Translations under genes and position numbers: made by a program
Part shown: one piece after another, positions 17,469-27,096 of the stretch
Position numbering within the stretch: the stretch's first letter is position 1
Layout of the letters: every line of letters starts with the position of its first letter
Notes under the pieces: model-generated
Database searches by the model: none
Told to the model about the DNA's origin: nothing
Seen by the model: only the letters and a program-made list of their open reading frames with translations
Source of the DNA: Rhodospirillales bacterium
Lineage (GTDB): Bacteria; Pseudomonadota; Alphaproteobacteria; Acetobacterales; Acetobacteraceae
Assembly: GCA_028869595.1 (NCBI GenBank)
Contig: JAGWRU010000035.1
Span: 1-41,028, forward strand
Direction: 5' to 3'
Length of the DNA: 41,028 nt

Positions 17469-19160
17469 ATGTCCCGTCCCGATCCGCTTCGCCGCCCTCG
17501 CCTTCGCGCACCGCGCCGGGCGGCGGCGCTGCTGCTGCCGTTCAGCCTGGCGCTGCCGGCCGGTCAGGCCTTGGCGCAGAATGCCGTGCGGGTCCTGCAG
17601 CCGGCGGCGATCTATCCCGACCAGACCCTGCCGCAGACCAATCCCGGGGCGGTCGCGCCCAGCGCCGGCACGACCGCCGCGCTCGGCTCCGGCATTGTCG
17701 AGGCGCATTTCATCCTCAGCACGGTGGCCGTGCAGGGGGCCGCGCATATGGACCCGGCAGCGCTGGCCGCGACCTGGCACGGTGAGGTGGGACGGTCCGT
17801 CTCCACCCAGGATATTCTGGCGATCGCCAACCGCATTGCGACGCTCTACAGCAAGGACGGCTTCGCCCTGGTCAGCGTGCAGGTGCCGAAGCAGAGCTTT
17901 TCGGGCGGCGTCGCCCGCATCGACGTGACCGAGGGCTATGTCGGCGCCGTCACGATCGAGGGCAACACCAAAGGCGCCAAGCTCGGTCTGCTGAAATCCT
18001 ATGCCGCCGCGATCATCGCCGATCGCCCGCTGCGGCGACCGACGCTGGAACGCTACATCCTGCTGATGAACGATATTCCCGGGCTGAAGGTCGGCAGCAG
18101 CTTCGAGCCGATCCCTGGTCAGCCCGGCGTGGCCAGACTGCATCTGCGCATCCTGCGCAGCCCGGTACAGGGCGGGCTCGCCTTGACCAGCCAAGGCATC
18201 AATACGCTGGGCGGCACCCAGGTGATGACCAATATCGCCGTGAACAGCCTTTTGCAGGAGGGTGATCAGACCCAGGCGACGTTCGGCTTCCCCTTCCAGT
18301 TCTCGCAATTTCAGTATTACGGCCTGGACCACACATTTCCGATCGGCCATGACGGCGCGACGCTGACCGTGGGCGGCGGCTATATCGTCACCCACCCTAC
18401 CGGCCCCAACCCGTCCGGCCATGCCTGGACCACCTCCACCCGCTTTGCCTACCCGATCATCCGGCAGGTGCATCAGAGCCTGATCGGCACGGTCAGCCTG
18501 GACATGCTGGACAGCAGCGAGGCGCTGCTCGGCCAGTCCCTGTCGGATGAACGTACGCGCAGCTTGCGGCTGGGCGCCATCTACGGCGTCGACGATCCCT
18601 GGGGCGGCACCACCATCGTCAGCGCGACACTGAGCCAGGGCCTTGATATTTTCGGCGCCAGGCGGGGCAGCGTGGCATTCGGCGGGCCGGATTACACCAA
18701 GATTTCCGGGCGGCTGCAGCGCAGCCAGAAGCTGCCGCTGGACTTCGTCCTGCGCGGCAAGCTGGCCTTCCAGTACACGGACCAGCATCTGCCAGACAGC
18801 GAGCAATTCCTGTTCGGCGGTCCGGATTTCGGCCAGGCCTTCGATTACGCCTATCTCAGCGGCGATCGTGGGGTGGCGGCGGCCATCGAGTTGGCGCATC
18901 CGATCCCGGTCGCGCTGACCACGCGCTACTTCGCTGGCTCCGAACTGTTCGGCTATGTCGACTGGGGCGAGGTCCACAACCTCCGCACCGCCTATGAACT
19001 GCCCTACGAGCATGCCGCGTCGGCCGGTGGCGGTGTCCGCATCAAGATCCTGCATGCCGTAACGCTGGAGCTGGCGGTTGCGACCGTGCTTGATCAGCCA
19101 GCGCAATTCGGCAAAACCCAAAGCCCGCGCTTCCTGTTCGGCTTCAGCGGCAGCTTCTGA
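17469..19160 (+). CDS. ShlB/FhaC/HecB-type two-partner secretion transporter (TpsB, POTRA plus Omp85 barrel)
   Basis: Signal peptide, POTRA_2-like segment (ILSTVAVQGAAHMDPAALAATWHGEVGRSVSTQDILAIANRIATLYSKDGFALVSVQVPKQSF), barrel region, terminal aromatic FGFSGSF. Confidence 0.85.
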   Translation: MSRPDPLRRPRLRAPRRAAALLLPFSLALPAGQALAQNAVRVLQPAAIYPDQTLPQTNPGAVAPSAGTTAALGSGIVEAHFILSTVAVQGAAHMDPAALAATWHGEVGRSVSTQDILAIANRIATLYSKDGFALVSVQVPKQSFSGGVARIDVTEGYVGAVTIEGNTKGAKLGLLKSYAAAIIADRPLRRPTLERYILLMNDIPGLKVGSSFEPIPGQPGVARLHLRILRSPVQGGLALTSQGINTLGGTQVMTNIAVNSLLQEGDQTQATFGFPFQFSQFQYYGLDHTFPIGHDGATLTVGGGYIVTHPTGPNPSGHAWTTSTRFAYPIIRQVHQSLIGTVSLDMLDSSEALLGQSLSDERTRSLRLGAIYGVDDPWGGTTIVSATLSQGLDIFGARRGSVAFGGPDYTKISGRLQRSQKLPLDFVLRGKLAFQYTDQHLPDSEQFLFGGPDFGQAFDYAYLSGDRGVAAAIELAHPIPVALTTRYFAGSELFGYVDWGEVHNLRTAYELPYEHAASAGGGVRIKILHAVTLELAVATVLDQPAQFGKTQSPRFLFGFSGSF

Positions 19161-19364
19161 GCGCCACGACATTTGTCCTCCTGCCTGCTGGTTTGTAATC
19201 GTATGTATTCGCGTAGGTAACAGACGTGACGATTTGTCGTTTCCATAGTTTCACGCTTGAGTTTTCGTGATCGTATCCGCTTTCCTATCACCAGAAATTC
19301 ATCGTTTGTCGCCGCGTATCGGCAGGAAACCGGACGCATCGCGGACGCCTATACGGGGAAGGTT

Positions 19365-20249
19365 ATGTTCGGTAACTCTTCACGTCTGGCGATATATGGG
19401 GGCATTTTTGGCGCCCTGCTGATTACCGCGTACGGCCTGATGCAGATGGCCGCCACGCATCGCAGTGTCGCGACACATAGTACGGAAGTCGCCCCCGTCG
19501 CGCCGCCGCCGCTGCTGATCGCCGATCGCGACATCCCCCGTGGCGCGGTCATTACCGCCTCCGATCTTACCGCGATGGATGTACCCGCGAAGGCACCGCC
19601 CGGCGCGGTAACGTCGATGGCGCAGGCGGTGGGCAGCATCGCGGCGATCGATATCCCCGCCTATTCCTTCATTCTTTCCGATCGCATCTCGCACGACCCG
19701 GCCGCTGCCGGGCTTGCGACGACGGTGCCGGATGGCTATCGCGCGGTGGAATTGCCCAGCAATGCCGCGATCGCGGTGGGCAATCTTCTACGTCCCGGCG
19801 ATCATGTGGATGTCGAAGTGGTGCTGCGCAAGTCCGTGCTGCCGCAGCAGAGCAAGGCGCAAGCGCAGGAGCGCGGCGACCCCAGCGAGGCGCGCACCCT
19901 GCTGCAGGATGTCCCGGTGCTGGCGGTGGGGCATCAGCTGGGCGATCTCCCCCCGAAGCCGGCGCGGAATGCCGGCCCGCCGCAGCCGCCTCATGGCGTC
20001 ACCCTGGCGGTTACACCCGACCAGCTGGCGCAATTGTCGCTGGCCCGGCAATTGGGAGAGGTGCAGCTCGCGCTTCGTAATCCGCACGACGCACAGATGG
20101 TCACGGCCAGCACCGCGCATCTGGACGATATTCGCGGCATAACGCCACCGCCCGCTGCGCCGCTCAGCAAGGGGCGCCGCCCGATCGAGCTGATCACCGG
20201 CAATCGCAGCCGGATCATCTATTCGACCAATGAAGGGACCGGGCCATGA
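19365..20249 (+). CDS. cpaB: Flp pilus assembly protein CpaB/RcpC
   Basis: Single TM plus SAF-like domain (LLIADRDIPRGAVITASDLTAMDVPAKAPPGAVTS...GSIAAIDIPAYSFI), LRPGDHVDVEVVL. First Tad gene. Confidence 0.9.
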   Translation: MFGNSSRLAIYGGIFGALLITAYGLMQMAATHRSVATHSTEVAPVAPPPLLIADRDIPRGAVITASDLTAMDVPAKAPPGAVTSMAQAVGSIAAIDIPAYSFILSDRISHDPAAAGLATTVPDGYRAVELPSNAAIAVGNLLRPGDHVDVEVVLRKSVLPQQSKAQAQERGDPSEARTLLQDVPVLAVGHQLGDLPPKPARNAGPPQPPHGVTLAVTPDQLAQLSLARQLGEVQLALRNPHDAQMVTASTAHLDDIRGITPPPAAPLSKGRRPIELITGNRSRIIYSTNEGTGP

Positions 20250-21658
20250 ACGCGGCATCCGTCTTCGCGCGCCGTCTCGCCCGGCTGGTCGGGGCGGCCT
20301 GCCTATTCGCGGCACTCGGCCATGCCGCGCAGGCGCAGCAGGCCTTGTCGCTGAATGTCGGCGCCCAGCGCGTCGTGGCGTTGCAGGCCCCGGTCACCCG
20401 CATCGTCATCGCCGATCGCGGCATTGTCGATGCCTCCGTCCTCAATAACCAGCAGGTGGCGATCACCGGGCTGCATCCCGGCCGCACCTCCGTCACCCTG
20501 TTCACCGCAACCGGGGCGGAAGGCACGCGCTATGCGGTGACGGTGCTGGGGGCCGCGGCCCGTGCCGGCGGCGCGTCTCAGGCATCGGGAGGCCTGGCGC
20601 AGGCGCTGCGTCAGAACCCGGCCCTCAGCGCCATCACCGTGCATCCGGACGGGCATGGCGGCGTCGTCCTGGGCGGTTCCGCCCCCGATCTGCAAAGCTA
20701 TGGCCAGGCCCAGGCGCTCGCGAAGGAATACGGCCAGAAGGCCAATGCCTCGGGCGTGCGGGTCGGCGGCAATCAGATGGTGGCGGTGGAAATCCGCTTC
20801 GCGGCGGTGGAGGCCAGCACACTTAACCAGCTTGGCTTCAATTTCCAGGCGCTCGGCAACGGCATCCAGGGAGCGATCGCGGCACCGGGCAGCGTCACCA
20901 GCGCCGCTTTCTCCTCGCTCGCGGCGAATAACAGCACCGGACTGGCGCTGACGGCAGGCCTTCCCCTGGCCAGCGCGTTCAACCTGTTCATGGCCGGGCC
21001 GCGTCAGAATATCGGCGGTGTGCTGAGCGCCTTATCGGGCGCGGGGCTGGTGCAGATCCTCGCCGAGCCCACGCTGCTGGTGCGTTCGGGCGATCATGCA
21101 AGCTTTCTTGCCGGCGGCGAATACCCGATCCCGGTGCCGCAATCGGGCGTCGGCGGTGCCGGCACGATCACCATTCAGTACCATACCTATGGCGTGCGCC
21201 TGAACATCGCCCCGGTGGTACTCTCGGATCAGCGCATCGCGCTGCGCGTATCGCCGGAAGTCAGCCAGATCGATCCTGCCAACACGCTGACCTATCAGGG
21301 TTTCAGCGTTCCCGCCTTCCTGGTGCGCAATGCCAGCACCACGATCGAACTGGGTGACGGGCAGAGCTATGTCATCGCCGGGCTGATGTACAACAACGAC
21401 TCCTTCGCCAGCAACAAAGTGCCGCTGCTGGGCGATCTGCCGATCATCGGCAATTTCTTCCGCGTCACCAGCAATTCCCGCACACGCGAGGAGTTGGTGG
21501 TGATCGCCACCCCGCACCTCGTCTCGCCGCTGGATGAAAAGCAGCTGCCGCCGCTGCCCGGTGCCGCGACGGCCAATTACAACCCCGGCCTCGGCGACAT
21601 GCTGCTGAATACCAACCCGCTCGATCATGCGCTTTCCAGCTACGGATTATCGAGGTAG
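20246..21658 (+). CDS. cpaC: Pilus secretin CpaC/RcpA
   Basis: Pilus-secretin N-domain (VGAQRVVALQAPVTRIVIADRGIVDASVLNNQQVAITGLHPGRTSV) and secretin core (LAEPTLLVRSGDHASFLAGGEYPIPVPQ...VPLLGDLPIIGNFFR). Confidence 0.94.
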   Translation: MNAASVFARRLARLVGAACLFAALGHAAQAQQALSLNVGAQRVVALQAPVTRIVIADRGIVDASVLNNQQVAITGLHPGRTSVTLFTATGAEGTRYAVTVLGAAARAGGASQASGGLAQALRQNPALSAITVHPDGHGGVVLGGSAPDLQSYGQAQALAKEYGQKANASGVRVGGNQMVAVEIRFAAVEASTLNQLGFNFQALGNGIQGAIAAPGSVTSAAFSSLAANNSTGLALTAGLPLASAFNLFMAGPRQNIGGVLSALSGAGLVQILAEPTLLVRSGDHASFLAGGEYPIPVPQSGVGGAGTITIQYHTYGVRLNIAPVVLSDQRIALRVSPEVSQIDPANTLTYQGFSVPAFLVRNASTTIELGDGQSYVIAGLMYNNDSFASNKVPLLGDLPIIGNFFRVTSNSRTREELVVIATPHLVSPLDEKQLPPLPGAATANYNPGLGDMLLNTNPLDHALSSYGLSR

Positions 21659-21663
21659 CCGCC

Positions 21664-22875
21664 ATGTTCCGCATTCTTGCCGCCACTGCCGATGTCAGCC
21701 TGACGGATCGGATGATCACCGCGCTGGACGGGCTTGCCGTGGTGGTACGCGTCGATCCCAATCCCGCCTCGGTGCGCGACTCGGTTGCCAGCGTGCGCCC
21801 CGATCTGGTGGCACTGGAGATGGACGGGCGCGCGGCATTGGCCGCCACCACGCTGGGACTGATCCGCGAATTGGTCGATGCCGATCCGGCCCGGCCCGTG
21901 ATCGCAATCGGCGGAGAGGCGAATGCCACGCTTGTCCTGCAGGCGGTGCGGGCGGGGGCACGCGACTTCATCGATCGCGACAGCGGCAGTGAGACGCTGC
22001 GCGGGCAGATCGGCGGCCAGTTAAGCCGCGCCGCGCGCGGAGCGCCGCAGCCTTCCGGCAAGTTGACGGTCATCACCAGCGGCCAGCCGAATGATGGGGA
22101 AGCGCAATTCGCCATCAACTACGCCGTATTGCGCGCGCGCAGTGCGGCCGATGTGCTGCTGATCGATTTCGGCCTGCCGGCCAGCGAAGCGGGGCCGTCC
22201 CTCGACCTCGATCCGACCTACACGATCCGCGATGCGATTCAGGATAGTATCCGCCTGGATCGTACGCTGCTTGCGACCGCGCTGTCGCGGCATGGCGCAT
22301 CTGGGCTCTCGATCCTGCCGCTGGCGACCGGGCCCGGCGCGGTGGGCGATCTCAACACCGGCAGTATCCTGTCGCTGCTGGCGACGCTCCGCACCATCTT
22401 CGCCGAAGTGGTGGTCAATCTCGCCGGCCATCGTCATCCCGCGCTGGTCGGAGAATTATTCGGCAATGCCAGCGCCTTCTTCCTATTGACGCGCCAGAGC
22501 CTCCCCTCGTTGAAAGCCTGTCGCGATCTGCTGGCGCCACTGCCGCTGACGGCCGATACGGGCGGGCGCCTGATCCTGGCGGTCGCCGATTTCGATGCCA
22601 CGATCACCATGACGACCCAGCAAATTTCCAGCACGCTGGGCGTTTCGCGGATCGTCAAGCTGCCGCCCGCGCATGCGGCGCTGAGCAATGCGATCAACAA
22701 GGGTGTGCCGCTGGTACTGGACCAGCCGCGCCACCCCTATTCCCGCGCGCTAGCCGGATTGGCCGGCGCCACCGCGCGCCCGGGCGCGATTGACACCGCA
22801 TCGCATGCCAGCCCGGTTTCGCGCCTGCCCTTTCTGCATCGCTTCTTCGGCCATCCTGCTTCCCGTCATGCCTGA
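21664..22875 (+). CDS. cpaE: CpaE/TadZ-like pilus localisation ATPase-family protein with atypical P-loop
   Basis: Syntenic position between cpaC and cpaF; receiver-like N-domain and MinD/ParA-like C-domain (DVLLIDFGLPASEAGPSLDLDP...). Confidence 0.85.
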   Translation: MFRILAATADVSLTDRMITALDGLAVVVRVDPNPASVRDSVASVRPDLVALEMDGRAALAATTLGLIRELVDADPARPVIAIGGEANATLVLQAVRAGARDFIDRDSGSETLRGQIGGQLSRAARGAPQPSGKLTVITSGQPNDGEAQFAINYAVLRARSAADVLLIDFGLPASEAGPSLDLDPTYTIRDAIQDSIRLDRTLLATALSRHGASGLSILPLATGPGAVGDLNTGSILSLLATLRTIFAEVVVNLAGHRHPALVGELFGNASAFFLLTRQSLPSLKACRDLLAPLPLTADTGGRLILAVADFDATITMTTQQISSTLGVSRIVKLPPAHAALSNAINKGVPLVLDQPRHPYSRALAGLAGATARPGAIDTASHASPVSRLPFLHRFFGHPASRHA

Positions 22876-22887
22876 GGAACAAGCGCC

Positions 22888-24213
22888 ATGCTGACCAATG
22901 TCCTGTCCTGGAGCGAGCCGACGGCGGTCGAAGTCCCGGTCGCCGACCTGGTGACCACGGACCGGTATCAGACGCTGAAGTTCCAGGTCTTCAATCGCGT
23001 TCTGGAATTGCTGGAGCAGCGCGGGCTGAGTGCCGAGGATCTGCAAGGCCAGGCCCTGCGCGAGGAGATCACCCGCGCCCTGTCGGAAGTCGCCATCGAT
23101 GAGGGGCTGGCGCTGAACGCCGGCGAGCGTGCCCAGCTCAGCCAGGATGTGCAGTACGAGATCACCGGCCTCGGCCCTCTGGAACCGCTATTGCGCGATC
23201 CCACGGTCGATGACGTGATCGTCAACGGCCCGCAGCGCATTTATATCGAACGCGAGGGCAAGCTTTCGCGGACCAATGGGCGGTTTCGCGACGCGGCGCA
23301 TATGATGACGATCATCCAGCGCATCGTCAGCCCGATCGGGCGGCGCGTGGACGAGGCGACGCCCTTCGTCGATGCCCGTCTGGGCGACGGATCGCGCGTC
23401 AATATCGTGATCCCGCCCGTGGCGCTGGATGGCCCGATGATCTCGATCCGCAAGGCCCGCGCCCAGGCCCTGCGCGCCAATGACTTCGTGCGCACCGGTT
23501 CAGTCAGCGCGGAAATGCTCGGCTTTCTTGCCAGCGCCATCCGTTCGCGCCTGAACGTCCTGGTTTGCGGCGGCACCGGCTCGGGCAAGACGACGCTGAT
23601 GAATATGCTGAGTTCGTTCATCGGCGAAAATGAGCGTCTGGTTACCATCGAGGACGCGGCAGAGCTGCAACTGCGCCAAAGCCATGTGGTGCGGCTGGAA
23701 ACCCGCCCGCCCAGCAGCGACGGCTCACGTGAAGTATCGGCCCGCGATCTGGTGCGCAACGCGCTGCGGATGCGCCCGGACCGCATCATCCTGGGCGAGG
23801 TGCGCGGCGCCGAGGCGGTGGAAATGCTGCAAGCCATGAATACCGGCCATGACGGCTCGATGTCGACGATCCACGCCAACACCACGCGCGATGCGCTGGC
23901 GCGGCTCGAATTGCTGCTGGGTTTCGGCGGGCTGAACGGCGAACCGCGCACGCTGCGCCGCTACATCGCCTCCTCCATCCAGCTGGTCGTGCAGGTGCAG
24001 CGCATGGCCAATGGCAGGCGGCGCATCACCTCCATCGCCGAACTGACCGGGATGGAGGGCGACAGCTACACGCTGAACCCGCTTTACTCCTTCCACGAAT
24101 CACCGCCGCTTTCGGGCATTGGCGACTTCGTCACGCATAGCCAGCGGCCATTCTTCGGCTTCCGCCTGGCGGCCGCTCCGGAAGCGCTCAGCCATGGCTG
24201 GGCCGCGGCATGA
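22888..24213 (+). CDS. cpaF: Tad secretion ATPase CpaF/TadA
   Basis: Walker A CGGTGSGKTTLMNML, EDAAELQL, GEVRGAEAVEMLQAMNTGHDGSMSTIHANT. Confidence 0.96.
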   Translation: MLTNVLSWSEPTAVEVPVADLVTTDRYQTLKFQVFNRVLELLEQRGLSAEDLQGQALREEITRALSEVAIDEGLALNAGERAQLSQDVQYEITGLGPLEPLLRDPTVDDVIVNGPQRIYIEREGKLSRTNGRFRDAAHMMTIIQRIVSPIGRRVDEATPFVDARLGDGSRVNIVIPPVALDGPMISIRKARAQALRANDFVRTGSVSAEMLGFLASAIRSRLNVLVCGGTGSGKTTLMNMLSSFIGENERLVTIEDAAELQLRQSHVVRLETRPPSSDGSREVSARDLVRNALRMRPDRIILGEVRGAEAVEMLQAMNTGHDGSMSTIHANTTRDALARLELLLGFGGLNGEPRTLRRYIASSIQLVVQVQRMANGRRRITSIAELTGMEGDSYTLNPLYSFHESPPLSGIGDFVTHSQRPFFGFRLAAAPEALSHGWAAA

Positions 24214-25130
24214 GCGGCGCCCTGCCCGCTCTGGCCGGCATGGTGCTGCTGAGCGGCTGCTCCGGCTTCAGCGTCGCGCATGTGCGCAGCCGCAATGCGG
24301 TACGGCGGCGACTGGACGAAAGGCTGAAGGCGATCAAGCCGGTGCCTGCCCTGACACGGCGCACGCCCCGCGAGGTGACGCTGCCTTTCACGCTGCCGCA
24401 TGGCTTGCGCCTGCTATTCGATCAGGCCGATCTGCTGCCCAGCCTGTTCATGCTGGCACTGCCGCTGGCGATGGGCGGCGTGGCGGCCGGCCTCGCTTTC
24501 TGGTGGAGCGGCATGCTTGCCGCGTTCGTGGTTCTGGCGCTGCCGTCGGTTCTTGCGGTTCTCGGCCTGCGTTTCCTGGCGCGGCGACGGATCGGCGCCT
24601 TGATCGACGGTCTGCCATTCTTTCTGGAAACGGTACGCCAGGCGCTGCTGATCGGCAATTCGTTGCAGCAGGCCCTGACCCGCGCGACCGACAATGCATC
24701 GCCGGCGATGCAGCGCTACCTCTCGCCGATGGCGCGGCGCATCCAGAACGGTGCGGCGGTCGGCGACAGCCTGGTCTGGCTGGCCGAACGCCTTGGCGTA
24801 CTGGAACTGCACATGGTCGCAACCGCGGTCCAGGCCAATCTGCGCTATGGCGGAAAGCTGTCGGTGGTGCTGGCCAATATCGTGCAGGTGCTGCGCGATG
24901 GCGGGCGGGTGCGTCGGGAATTGCGCGCCGCCACGGCGGAAACCCGCATGAGCGCGATGGTGCTGAGCAGCCTGCCCTTCGCCGCCTTTGCCTTCATCGC
25001 CTGCGCCAATGCGCCGTATCGCGAATTCTTCTTTTATGCCGCGCAAGGTCACAAGCTGCTGGCCATCGCTGCATGTTTTCAACTGGTCGGCAGCCTGTGG
25101 ATGCGCCGGCTCATGAAGCTCGATTTTTAG
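24210..25130 (+). CDS. tadB: Type II secretion F-family inner-membrane protein TadB
   Basis: T2SSF-like region (LIDGLPFFLETVRQALLIGNSLQQALTRA...) in syntenic position; overlaps the cpaF stop. Confidence 0.92.
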   Translation: MSGALPALAGMVLLSGCSGFSVAHVRSRNAVRRRLDERLKAIKPVPALTRRTPREVTLPFTLPHGLRLLFDQADLLPSLFMLALPLAMGGVAAGLAFWWSGMLAAFVVLALPSVLAVLGLRFLARRRIGALIDGLPFFLETVRQALLIGNSLQQALTRATDNASPAMQRYLSPMARRIQNGAAVGDSLVWLAERLGVLELHMVATAVQANLRYGGKLSVVLANIVQVLRDGGRVRRELRAATAETRMSAMVLSSLPFAAFAFIACANAPYREFFFYAAQGHKLLAIAACFQLVGSLWMRRLMKLDF

Positions 25131-25139
25131 GGGGATGCG

Positions 25140-26039
25140 ATGATCCATCCCACCCCCATTCTGATCGCAGGCATGCTGGGCAGCGTGGCGCTGCTTACCC
25201 TTGCGGCACTGCGCCATGCCGAGGCAGCGCGGCTGAACCGCCGGCTTGCCACCTTCGCCCGCAAGCTGCCCGATCAGGAGGAGCGCGGCCAGGGTTGGAC
25301 CCGCCTGATCGAGTCCGTGCTGGTGACCGGGGCCAAGGACCGCCACGAGATCCTGCTGGCGCTGCGCCAGGCCGGCTTCCGCGACCCGCGCGGCTTCGCG
25401 CTGTTCGCCCTCGCGCGGCTGGCTGCGGCCTTGCTGGCGCTGACCATCGTCCTGCTGCTGCCTTTGCCGATCGCCGGACGGGCGCGCTTCTTCATCGTGT
25501 TCGCCGCTTTCGCCATTCCGTTCCTGGCCGCCAAACACGTGCTGCGCAGCTTCGCGGGCCGGCGGCTTCGCCAGATCCGGCGGGAGCTGCCCTTTCTGAT
25601 CGACATGCTGATCCTGATGCTGGAAAGCGGCGCCAGCCTGGATCAGTGCTTCCGCCAGTTCGCCCAGACGAAAATGGCCGGGATGGAGCAGACGAGGATC
25701 GCCACCATCGTGCTGGTGGACGATATCCAGAAAGGCATGGCGCATGACGCAGCCCTTGCCCGCTGGTCCGACCGGCTGGCCGCCGATGGGGTGCGCGATC
25801 TGGCCGCGCTGATCGCCCAGGCAATGATGCATGGCACGGAACTGGTGCCAAGCCTGCGGGAATTCGCGCGTGAGATCGCCGAAAAGCGCATCGCCGCGAC
25901 GCGCGAGAGCATCGGCCGGAAATCCTCGCAGATGACGATGGTGATGGTGGTCTGCCTGCTGCCGGCGCTGATGATCATTCTCGCCGGTCCCGCCGTCGCG
26001 ACCATTCAGGACGTATTTGTCAGGAGGATGGGACGATGA
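25140..26039 (+). CDS. tadC: Type II secretion F-family inner-membrane protein TadC
   Basis: T2SSF domain (RRELPFLIDMLILMLESGASLDQCFRQFAQT...), TM segments, synteny after tadB. Confidence 0.92.
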   Translation: MIHPTPILIAGMLGSVALLTLAALRHAEAARLNRRLATFARKLPDQEERGQGWTRLIESVLVTGAKDRHEILLALRQAGFRDPRGFALFALARLAAALLALTIVLLLPLPIAGRARFFIVFAAFAIPFLAAKHVLRSFAGRRLRQIRRELPFLIDMLILMLESGASLDQCFRQFAQTKMAGMEQTRIATIVLVDDIQKGMAHDAALARWSDRLAADGVRDLAALIAQAMMHGTELVPSLREFAREIAEKRIAATRESIGRKSSQMTMVMVVCLLPALMIILAGPAVATIQDVFVRRMGR

Positions 26040-26803
26040 ACCGTCGCACGCACCGCGCCGCGCTGGCCGGATCGCTGCTGGCCGCGGCATTCGCCCTCGG
26101 CGGCTGCGCGCACACCACCACCGCGCGCTTCACCCCGGCGGAATCCGCTTTGCCCGCCGCCGCGCCGCTGGATGCCACGCATGCGCGCAAGCTCTATCTT
26201 CTGGTTATCGACGGCATGCGTCATGACGGGCAGGCCCGCGCGGCGTTGGCGTATCTCGACGATTACGACCGCGTCTATCCCGGCGATCCGCATGCGACGC
26301 TGCTGCGCGCCGACTGTCTGCTACAGACCGGCCAGGCCGACCAGGCCGAACCGCTTTATCGCAGCCTGATGTCGGGCGCCTATGCCGCTGCCGCGCAAGG
26401 CGGGCTGGGGCGGGTGGCGGCGCGCCAGGGCCAATGGGACGAGGCAGCCACGGCGTTTCACGCGGCGCTGCGGCTCGATCCGTCGCAGGCCGGCTACATC
26501 AACGATCTTGGCTATGTCGATTTGCGGCGCGGACGCTACGACGCTGCCCTGGCATCGCTGCGTCAGGCCGCCGAATTGCAGCCGGGCGATCTGCGCACCC
26601 GCAACAACCTGATCCTGGCTCTGCATCTGGCGGGCAAGGATGCCGAGGCGCAACGCATCATCCGTGCCATTCCGGACCCCGCCCAGCGGCGCGCGGCGGA
26701 AAAACTGCTGCATCTTTCCGCCACCGCGTTGGATGCCGGAAATCCGGTGACCATCGCCACGCGCGAGCCGATGCCCGCCCCCATCCGGGAGACGCAACCA
26801 TGA
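26036..26803 (+). CDS. tadD: TPR lipoprotein TadD
   Basis: Lipobox-like ALGGC; TPR units (AALAYLDDYDRVYPGDPHATLLRADCLLQTGQADQAEPLYRSLM...AATAFHAALRLDPSQAGYINDLGYVDLRRGRYDAALASLRQAAEL). Confidence 0.9.
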   Translation: MNRRTHRAALAGSLLAAAFALGGCAHTTTARFTPAESALPAAAPLDATHARKLYLLVIDGMRHDGQARAALAYLDDYDRVYPGDPHATLLRADCLLQTGQADQAEPLYRSLMSGAYAAAAQGGLGRVAARQGQWDEAATAFHAALRLDPSQAGYINDLGYVDLRRGRYDAALASLRQAAELQPGDLRTRNNLILALHLAGKDAEAQRIIRAIPDPAQRRAAEKLLHLSATALDAGNPVTIATREPMPAPIRETQP

Positions 26804-27096
26804 TCCGCCCCGCCTTCCTGGTGCTGGCTTTCCTGATGCCGGCGATGCTGGCACGCGGCCCCGCCGCCCACGCGCAAAGCGCGCCCGCCGCGCCGCCCCG
26901 GAGTGCGGAGCAGGCGGTCATCGCCGCCCAACTCGCAGCAAAGCCCGGCACGCCGTCGCCCGGGCTGGACGGGGCAGAGGCGAATGCGATCTACCAGCGC
27001 TATATCGCCAATATCGGCAAAGCGCGTTCGCCCTTCGCGGGCGCGTCCACGACTTCAGCCACCGGCTATGGCGGCGCGGCGACGCCGGGGCAGTGA
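26800..27096 (+). CDS. Small secreted protein embedded in the Tad operon (98 aa)
   Basis: ATGA overlap with the tadD stop; signal peptide MIRPAFLVLAFLMPAMLARGPAAHAQS; overlaps the start of the next CDS. Confidence 0.7.
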   Translation: MIRPAFLVLAFLMPAMLARGPAAHAQSAPAAPPRSAEQAVIAAQLAAKPGTPSPGLDGAEANAIYQRYIANIGKARSPFAGASTTSATGYGGAATPGQ

